Shown here: piece by piece, positions 59,074-64,000 of the stretch | Layout of the letters: every line of letters begins with the position of its first letter | How positions within the stretch are numbered: the stretch's first letter is position 1 | Source: Pseudomonas sp. PSB18 | GTDB taxonomy: Bacteria; Pseudomonadota; Gammaproteobacteria; Pseudomonadales; Pseudomonadaceae | NCBI RefSeq assembly: GCF_014596565.1 | Contig: NZ_NOIN01000001.1 | Span: 620,001 to 684,000, forward strand | Direction of reading: 5' to 3' | DNA length: 64,000 nucleotides | Position numbers and translations under genes: made by a program | The notes under the pieces: model-generated | Databases searched by the model: none | The model's input: the letters and a program-made list of their open reading frames with translations, nothing else | Told to the model about the DNA's origin: nothing

Positions 59074-62000
59074 GAATAAACAGGATGTTCAGATGCATGA
59101 AAGGATGCCTCCTGCTATTGATGGCAGGGTTATATGCAGGATTTCTCGCCGCGGCGCCGGGTGCGCCCGAGCATTACACACTTCTGGGTCGCTCGACTGC
59201 GGCTCATCCCGAGGTCAGCCTGGATGAGGCCCAGCGTGCCTGGCTGCTGGAGCGAAAGGAGCTGGTCCTGGGAACCTCCGCCCCGGATTACCCACCCTTC
59301 GACCTCTCTACCAGCGGACGCGACTATGAAGGCATGACCGCCGACTACGCCGGGCTCATCGCCGAGGCAACCGGCCTGCCGATGAAAGTCCTGCGATTCG
59401 GCTCCCGTGAGGCAGCCATTGCGGCACTCAAGCGTGGACAAATCGACCTGCTGGGTAGCGCCAACGGCTTCGAAGCCCGCGACCCCGACCTTGTCCTGTC
59501 GGCCCCTTACGCCGTGGACCAGCCCGTTCTCGTCACCCGAACCAATGAAAACCGCTCCCTGAACGAGGATCTCGAGGGATTGCGGCTAAGCATGGTCTAT
59601 CACTACCTGCCCTTGCAGGACATCGAAAAACTCTACCCGAAGGCACGCATCACCACCTACCCGTCCTATCAGAACGCCATAAACGCCGTTGCCTTCGGCC
59701 AGGCCGATGTATTTCTCGGCGATACCATTGCCACTCATTACATGATCAGCAAGGGTTACCTGAGCAACATCCGCATGGCCAGCTTCGGCAAACATGAGTC
59801 CTACGGGTTCGGTTTTGCGCTGCGACGTCACGACACCCGACTGCTGGAGATCATCAACGCGACGCTGAACCAGATCCCGATCGCCGAGCAAGCCGCGATC
59901 TCCAAACGCTGGAGTGCAGGTGCCGACCTTTATCTCACGGAGCACAGGATACAACTGACCGATCGCGAGCAACGCTGGCTGACCGGGCATCCGGTGGTTC
60001 GGGTAGCCGTGAACGAAACGTTCGCCCCGTTCACTTTTTTTGATTCGGACGGCGATTTCCGTGGGATCAGTGCCGATCTGCTGGAGCTGATCCGGCTGAG
60101 GACAGGCCTGCGCCTGGAAATCCAGCACAAGCGTAACGACAGCGAGGCGATTACCGCGCTCCTGAACGGCCAGGCCGACCTTATTGCAGCACTGGTACCC
60201 AGCAGCGAACGGCAGCAACAGGTGAAATTCAGCCGCCCCTACGTCGACAGCTCGTTCGTCCTGCTGACTCGAAAGCAGTCCGACACGCCTGCCACACTTG
60301 ATCAGTTCGGGACCAGGACCCTGGCGATCGCCAAGGACAACCCGGTCATCGAGTGGTTGCACAAGCAGTATCCGGACATCAGGATCATCGAAACCAACGA
60401 CCCCTCGCACGCCATTGAACTGCTCGCCCAAGGCCAGGCCGACGGCAGCGTGAATGCCCTGGTCATGGCCAATTATTTTCTCTCGTCGCACGCATTCCGG
60501 GACACGCTGCAAATCAGCAGCACCGTCGGCACCCAACAGGCCCTGTTTTCCCTGGCTACAGCCAAGGGTGCCAGCGAGTTGAACACCATTCTCGACAAAG
60601 CCTTGACCAGCATCGACCCCGAGGAACTGGGCGTGATCAACAATCGCTGGCGAGGCTACGTCTCGGCATCGGAGCACACCTGGCGCACCTATAACCGCCT
60701 GTTCTTCCAGGTCGTTGCCGGCGTCGGCCTGCTATTGCTGATCTCATTGGCCTGGAACGCCTACATGCAGAGACAAATCCGCCAACGGCAAAGGGCCGAG
60801 CTGGCGTTGAACGACCAGCTCGAATTCATGCGCTCACTGGTCAACGGCACCCCTCACCCCATCTACGTAAGGGATCGCAACGGCGTCCTGCAAAGCTGCA
60901 ACGACAGCTACCTGGAAGTGTTCGATGTAAAACGCGAAGACGTCATCGGCAAGGACTTGATGTCCAGATCGATGAGCAACGCCTTCGAAGCGCAGGAATA
61001 CCAGGCGGACTATCAACGCGTCATGGCCGAAGGCACTGCACTGATCGTGGACCGGCCGCTGCACATCGGGGACAGGAAGCTGACGATCTATCACTGGATC
61101 CTCCCCTATCGAAACTCCGCTGCACAGGTACAGGGCATCATCGGTGGCTGGATCGATATCAGTGACCGACGACAGCTCTTCGATGAGCTGCGCGCCGCCA
61201 AGGAGCGCGCCGATGACGCGAACCGGGCCAAGAGCACCTTCCTGGCAACCATGAGCCATGAGATCCGCACCCCCATGAACGCGGTGATCGGTATGCTTGA
61301 ACTGGCGTTGATGCACGCCGACAAGGGCCATGTGGATCGCTCGACAATCGCAGTGGCCTACGAATCGGCCTCCGGCATGCTGGAGTTGATAGGCGACATC
61401 CTGGACATCGCACGCATCGAGTCGGGTCACCTGAGCCTGGCACCCGAACGGGTCAATCTCAGGGCGATGCTGCAATCGGTTACGCGCGTGTTCGAAGGCG
61501 TGGCGCGACAGAAAAATCTCGCGCTGTCATTGCAGTTCGAACCGGCGGACGACAATCCGGATGTGCTGGTCGATCCCCTGCGGTTCAAGCAGGTGCTGTC
61601 GAACCTGATCAGCAATGCGCTCAAATTCACCGAACAGGGCTGGGTAAAGGTCGAGGTCAGACTGACTCGATCCGCCCAGGACGACACCCTGCAACTGCAA
61701 CTGGAGATCAGCGACAGCGGCATCGGCATCAGCCCCGCCGACCTGCAACGTCTGTTCGAACCCTTTGCCCAGGCCGACAACGCCGGCCGGATGGCCCGAA
61801 AGGGTGCCGGGCTGGGGCTGGTGATCAGTCGCAACCTGTGCCGGATGATGGGCGGTAGCCTGCACTTGAACAGCCAGCCGGGCATCGGCACCCAGGTCCG
61901 GGTCTGCCTGAAGCTGACCGTCCTGCCCCCGATGACGGCTGGCACAACGCCTGAGCCAGTGATAGAAACCGCTACGGCGGCCCTGAACGTTCTGGTGGTG

Positions 62001-62705
62001 GATGACCATTCGGCCAATCGCTTGTTGATGTCGCAACAACTGGAATATCTCGGCCATCACTACCATGTCGCCCATGAGGGTGCCGAGGGGCTCAAGACCT
62101 GGCTTGAAGGGGACTTCGATCTGGTCATTGCCGATTGCAACATGCCCGTCATGAGCGGTTACGAACTGGCCGGGGCGATTCGCAAACACGAATCCGAACA
62201 ACGATTGCCACCCTGCACCATTCTCGGGTTTACCGCCAATGCACAACCTGAGGAAAAACAGCGCTGCCAAGCCGCGGGCATGGACGACTGCCTGTTCAAA
62301 CCGATCAGCCTGAGCGCCCTCAGCCAATGGATAAAGACCATCAAACCCATCAGTCGCTCAAACGTTTTCAACGTACAGAACCTCCACGCCCTGACCGGCG
62401 GCAATCCTCTGTACACCCAGCGCCTGTTGGAAGAGTTGCTCAGCAGCAACAGATCGGATCGCCAGGAACTGCTCGATATCGCCCGTGGCGGGAACCGGCA
62501 GGCACTCACCGAAGCGGCGCACAAGATAAAAGGCGCTGCCCGAATCGCGCAGTCGCCCTTGCTGATCCAGCGATGCGAGGCGCTGGAGCAGGCCTGTCAT
62601 GAAGCGCAGGCTCGCTTGCGGATTGAGGAATGCACCACGGCCCTCGAACACGCCATGACCGAGTTGGAGCGGGTCCTGGAAACAGAGATCGCCAAGGCAA
62701 AATAA
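59070..62705 (+). CDS. EvgS/BvgS-like hybrid sensor kinase with two periplasmic binding domains
   Basis: A 1211-residue phosphorelay protein. After a signal segment it has two venus-flytrap (SBP_bac_3) domains (about 55-285 and 300-530), a membrane helix (about 553-573), a PAS domain (about 590-705), a HisKA with 'MSHEIRTPMNAVIGM', an ATPase ('NLISNALKF', 'GAGLGLVIS'), a receiver ('LVIADCNMPVMSGY') and a C-terminal Hpt ('AAHKIKGAARI'). All four phosphoacceptor residues are intact. GTG 59070 overlaps the upstream stop (GTGA); ATG 59085 or 59097 are alternatives. The ligand is unknown. Confidence 0.92.
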   Translation: MRINRMFRCMKGCLLLLMAGLYAGFLAAAPGAPEHYTLLGRSTAAHPEVSLDEAQRAWLLERKELVLGTSAPDYPPFDLSTSGRDYEGMTADYAGLIAEATGLPMKVLRFGSREAAIAALKRGQIDLLGSANGFEARDPDLVLSAPYAVDQPVLVTRTNENRSLNEDLEGLRLSMVYHYLPLQDIEKLYPKARITTYPSYQNAINAVAFGQADVFLGDTIATHYMISKGYLSNIRMASFGKHESYGFGFALRRHDTRLLEIINATLNQIPIAEQAAISKRWSAGADLYLTEHRIQLTDREQRWLTGHPVVRVAVNETFAPFTFFDSDGDFRGISADLLELIRLRTGLRLEIQHKRNDSEAITALLNGQADLIAALVPSSERQQQVKFSRPYVDSSFVLLTRKQSDTPATLDQFGTRTLAIAKDNPVIEWLHKQYPDIRIIETNDPSHAIELLAQGQADGSVNALVMANYFLSSHAFRDTLQISSTVGTQQALFSLATAKGASELNTILDKALTSIDPEELGVINNRWRGYVSASEHTWRTYNRLFFQVVAGVGLLLLISLAWNAYMQRQIRQRQRAELALNDQLEFMRSLVNGTPHPIYVRDRNGVLQSCNDSYLEVFDVKREDVIGKDLMSRSMSNAFEAQEYQADYQRVMAEGTALIVDRPLHIGDRKLTIYHWILPYRNSAAQVQGIIGGWIDISDRRQLFDELRAAKERADDANRAKSTFLATMSHEIRTPMNAVIGMLELALMHADKGHVDRSTIAVAYESASGMLELIGDILDIARIESGHLSLAPERVNLRAMLQSVTRVFEGVARQKNLALSLQFEPADDNPDVLVDPLRFKQVLSNLISNALKFTEQGWVKVEVRLTRSAQDDTLQLQLEISDSGIGISPADLQRLFEPFAQADNAGRMARKGAGLGLVISRNLCRMMGGSLHLNSQPGIGTQVRVCLKLTVLPPMTAGTTPEPVIETATAALNVLVVDDHSANRLLMSQQLEYLGHHYHVAHEGAEGLKTWLEGDFDLVIADCNMPVMSGYELAGAIRKHESEQRLPPCTILGFTANAQPEEKQRCQAAGMDDCLFKPISLSALSQWIKTIKPISRSNVFNVQNLHALTGGNPLYTQRLLEELLSSNRSDRQELLDIARGGNRQALTEAAHKIKGAARIAQSPLLIQRCEALEQACHEAQARLRIEECTTALEHAMTELERVLETEIAKAK

Positions 62706-62747
62706 CCGGGGTTTACTATGCTGTTCGCTCAGCAGCGCGCACCAGGG

Positions 62748-62829
62748 GCGTTCTCAATGGTGTTCCCCTCCACGCCTTGCCTGGGCCCGCTGCAATGCAC
62801 GACGCGGTGCAAAACCATTGAGAACGCCT
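62748..62829. repeat. Perfect 15-base inverted repeat after the hybrid kinase gene
   Basis: GGCGTTCTCAATGGT and its exact inverse ACCATTGAGAACGCC are 52 bases apart. The sequence is unlike both REP families. It lies between the hybrid kinase stop and the next gene's ribosome site. Confidence 0.7.
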
Positions 62830-62849
62830 GACTCCTGGAGTGACTGCAA

Positions 62850-64000
62850 TGCCCAGCACACCGCGTCCGGAACAACGCCGGTTCCCCCTGCACGTCCACA
62901 TCAGCGCGATGTTTACATTGCTTCTGCTGCTGACCGGTGTGGTGCTGGGGGTCTTCAACTACCGGCAGACGACGCAGATCATCCTGTCCAGCAGTGAAAA
63001 GCTGTTCAACCGGATTGAACAGGACGTGCGCCTGGACTTGTACGACACCTACGAACCCATCCGCCACGCGTTGAGCCTGCTGGCCGACCATCCGGCGACA
63101 CAGGCAGCCAATCCGGACCAGCGCCTGGCCCTGCTCGGGCCCTTCAGCCAGGCGCTGCGGGACAACCCGAACCTGGCATCGTTGTACCTGGGCGATAGCA
63201 CGGGCGATTTCCTGATGGTCCGGCCGCTGCGCACCGACGCACTGAAGACCGCCTTGAAAGCCCCCGCCAACGCGTTTTATCAGGTCTGGACCGTGGAACG
63301 CGCAAACCCTGAAGGCCCGATCCGCTCCCAGTCACTGTTCTACGACCAGGCGCTGGTGCTCATCAGCCGCCAGGACAACCCCGACGACACCTTCGATCCG
63401 CGCCGCCGAAGCTGGTTTCGCAGTGCACTGGAGACTGCCGGCCAGATCACCACCGAACCCTACGTGTTCTTCTCCACCCACGACATCGGCACCACCCTCG
63501 CCCGGCGTAGCGGCGACCACGCGGTCATCGGTGCCGACCTGACCCTGGCGGCCCTTTCCCAGACCCTTGCCAAGCACAAGGTCACCCCCGGCACCGAGAT
63601 CGTGCTGCTCGATCCACTTGGCAACGCAGTGGGCTACCCCGACAGCAATCGGCTGCTCACCGACACCCGCTCGGCACGCCTGATCAAGGCCCGCGACCTC
63701 AATCCGGCCATCGCCGCCGCGCTGGACGCACGCAGTGATACCTCCCGCCTGGAGGCGGCTGGACGTCGGTGGATCGTTTCCCGCAACCATATGCAGGAAG
63801 GCGGTCCCCAGGGCCTGGAACTGGCGTTACTGGTCCCGGAAGACGAACTGCTGGTCGACGCCTATCGCATGCGCTGGCAAGGCGCGCTGATTACCCTCGC
63901 CACCCTGCTGCTGTGCCTGCCCCTGGGCTGGCTGACCTCCAGGATTCTGGTCAAGCCTCTGGACGCTCTGGTGCAAGAGGCCGATGCCATACGCAGCTTC
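62850..64000 (+). CDS. dCache-HAMP receptor protein, 3' end outside window
   Basis: The first 383 residues of a membrane receptor. A cytoplasmic head is followed by membrane segment 1 (about 19-39), a large dCache-like periplasmic domain (about 45-330; 'SWFRSALETAGQITTEPYVFFST', 'AVIGADLTLAALSQTL'), membrane segment 2 (about 342-362) and the start of HAMP ('RILVKPLDALVQEADAI'). GGAG is placed before the ATG. The output domain is beyond the window; HD-GYP, GGDEF or adenylate cyclase are all possible. Confidence 0.85.

Noticed and set aside
1-64000. CRISPR arrays, tRNA or rRNA genes, insertion sequences, prophage
   Set aside because: No regularly spaced direct repeats, no cloverleaf or rRNA sequence, no transposase, integrase or phage structural gene was seen. 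The only repeats are REP-type palindromes.

Overview
The window is chromosomal DNA of a Pseudomonas from the P. fluorescens complex. This rests on high GC, dense gene packing, two families of short palindromic REP elements in gene gaps, and gene order matching what I recall of P. aeruginosa. Blocks seen in that order are nasS-nasT ... nasA-kinase-nirB-nirD-nasC-cobA | oprF-sigX-cmpX-crfX-cmaX-rraA-hydrolase-ppsA | ppsR, and the two-component/dsbD-dsbE-dsbG cluster. No phage, insertion sequence, CRISPR array, tRNA or rRNA was seen; the DNA reads as core genome with a few lineage-specific small genes.

Layout. 1-10 kb: end of a BenE-type transporter, yggL, dacB (PBP4), a CHASE/PAS/GGDEF diguanylate cyclase, rlmKL, rmf with a structured RNA leader, pyrD. 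10-22 kb: the assimilatory nitrate regulon. nasS (nitrate sensor) and nasT (ANTAR antiterminator) are followed by a nitrate MFS transporter with a fused PP2C/protein kinase gene, then nirB-nirD-nasC-cobA. Each of the three transcription units begins with the same arrangement: a sigma-54 promoter (GG-N10-GC), two hairpins with six-base loops carrying A1 and G4, and an intrinsic terminator. 22-31 kb: oprF, sigX, cmpX, crfX, cmaX, rraA, a hydrolase, then ppsA divergent from its regulator ppsR. 31-38 kb: GNAT enzyme, a two-component system divergent from dsbD/dsbE-like/dsbG, a hydrolase. 38-47 kb: small unknown gene, periplasmic binding protein, TetR regulator, DEDDh exonuclease, ppnP, MOSC protein, cheV, an Hpt-like protein without the phosphorylatable histidine, a NarX/NarL-type pair, yegS. 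47-52 kb: moeA-moaB divergent from mobA, a YgdR-type lipoprotein, a pseudouridine synthase, a small gene under an apparent LexA box, a glutaredoxin. 52-64 kb: CPA2 antiporter, Amt transporter, a DUF883/YqjE/YqjK-like membrane-stress trio, dgt, a BvgA/EvgS-like phosphorelay, and a dCache-HAMP receptor cut by the window end.

How the genes fit together. Nitrate assimilation is complete: uptake (nasA), nitrate reductase (nasC), nitrite reductase (nirBD) and siroheme precursor (cobA). The moeA/moaB/mobA genes about 27 kb away serve the molybdenum cofactor that NasC needs. The leaders imply two gates: NtrC/sigma-54 for nitrogen limitation and NasS/NasT for nitrate. Other regulatory logic visible includes SOS control of one small gene and four two-component or chemotaxis modules. 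All functional names are from reading motifs and remembered families; no database search was run.
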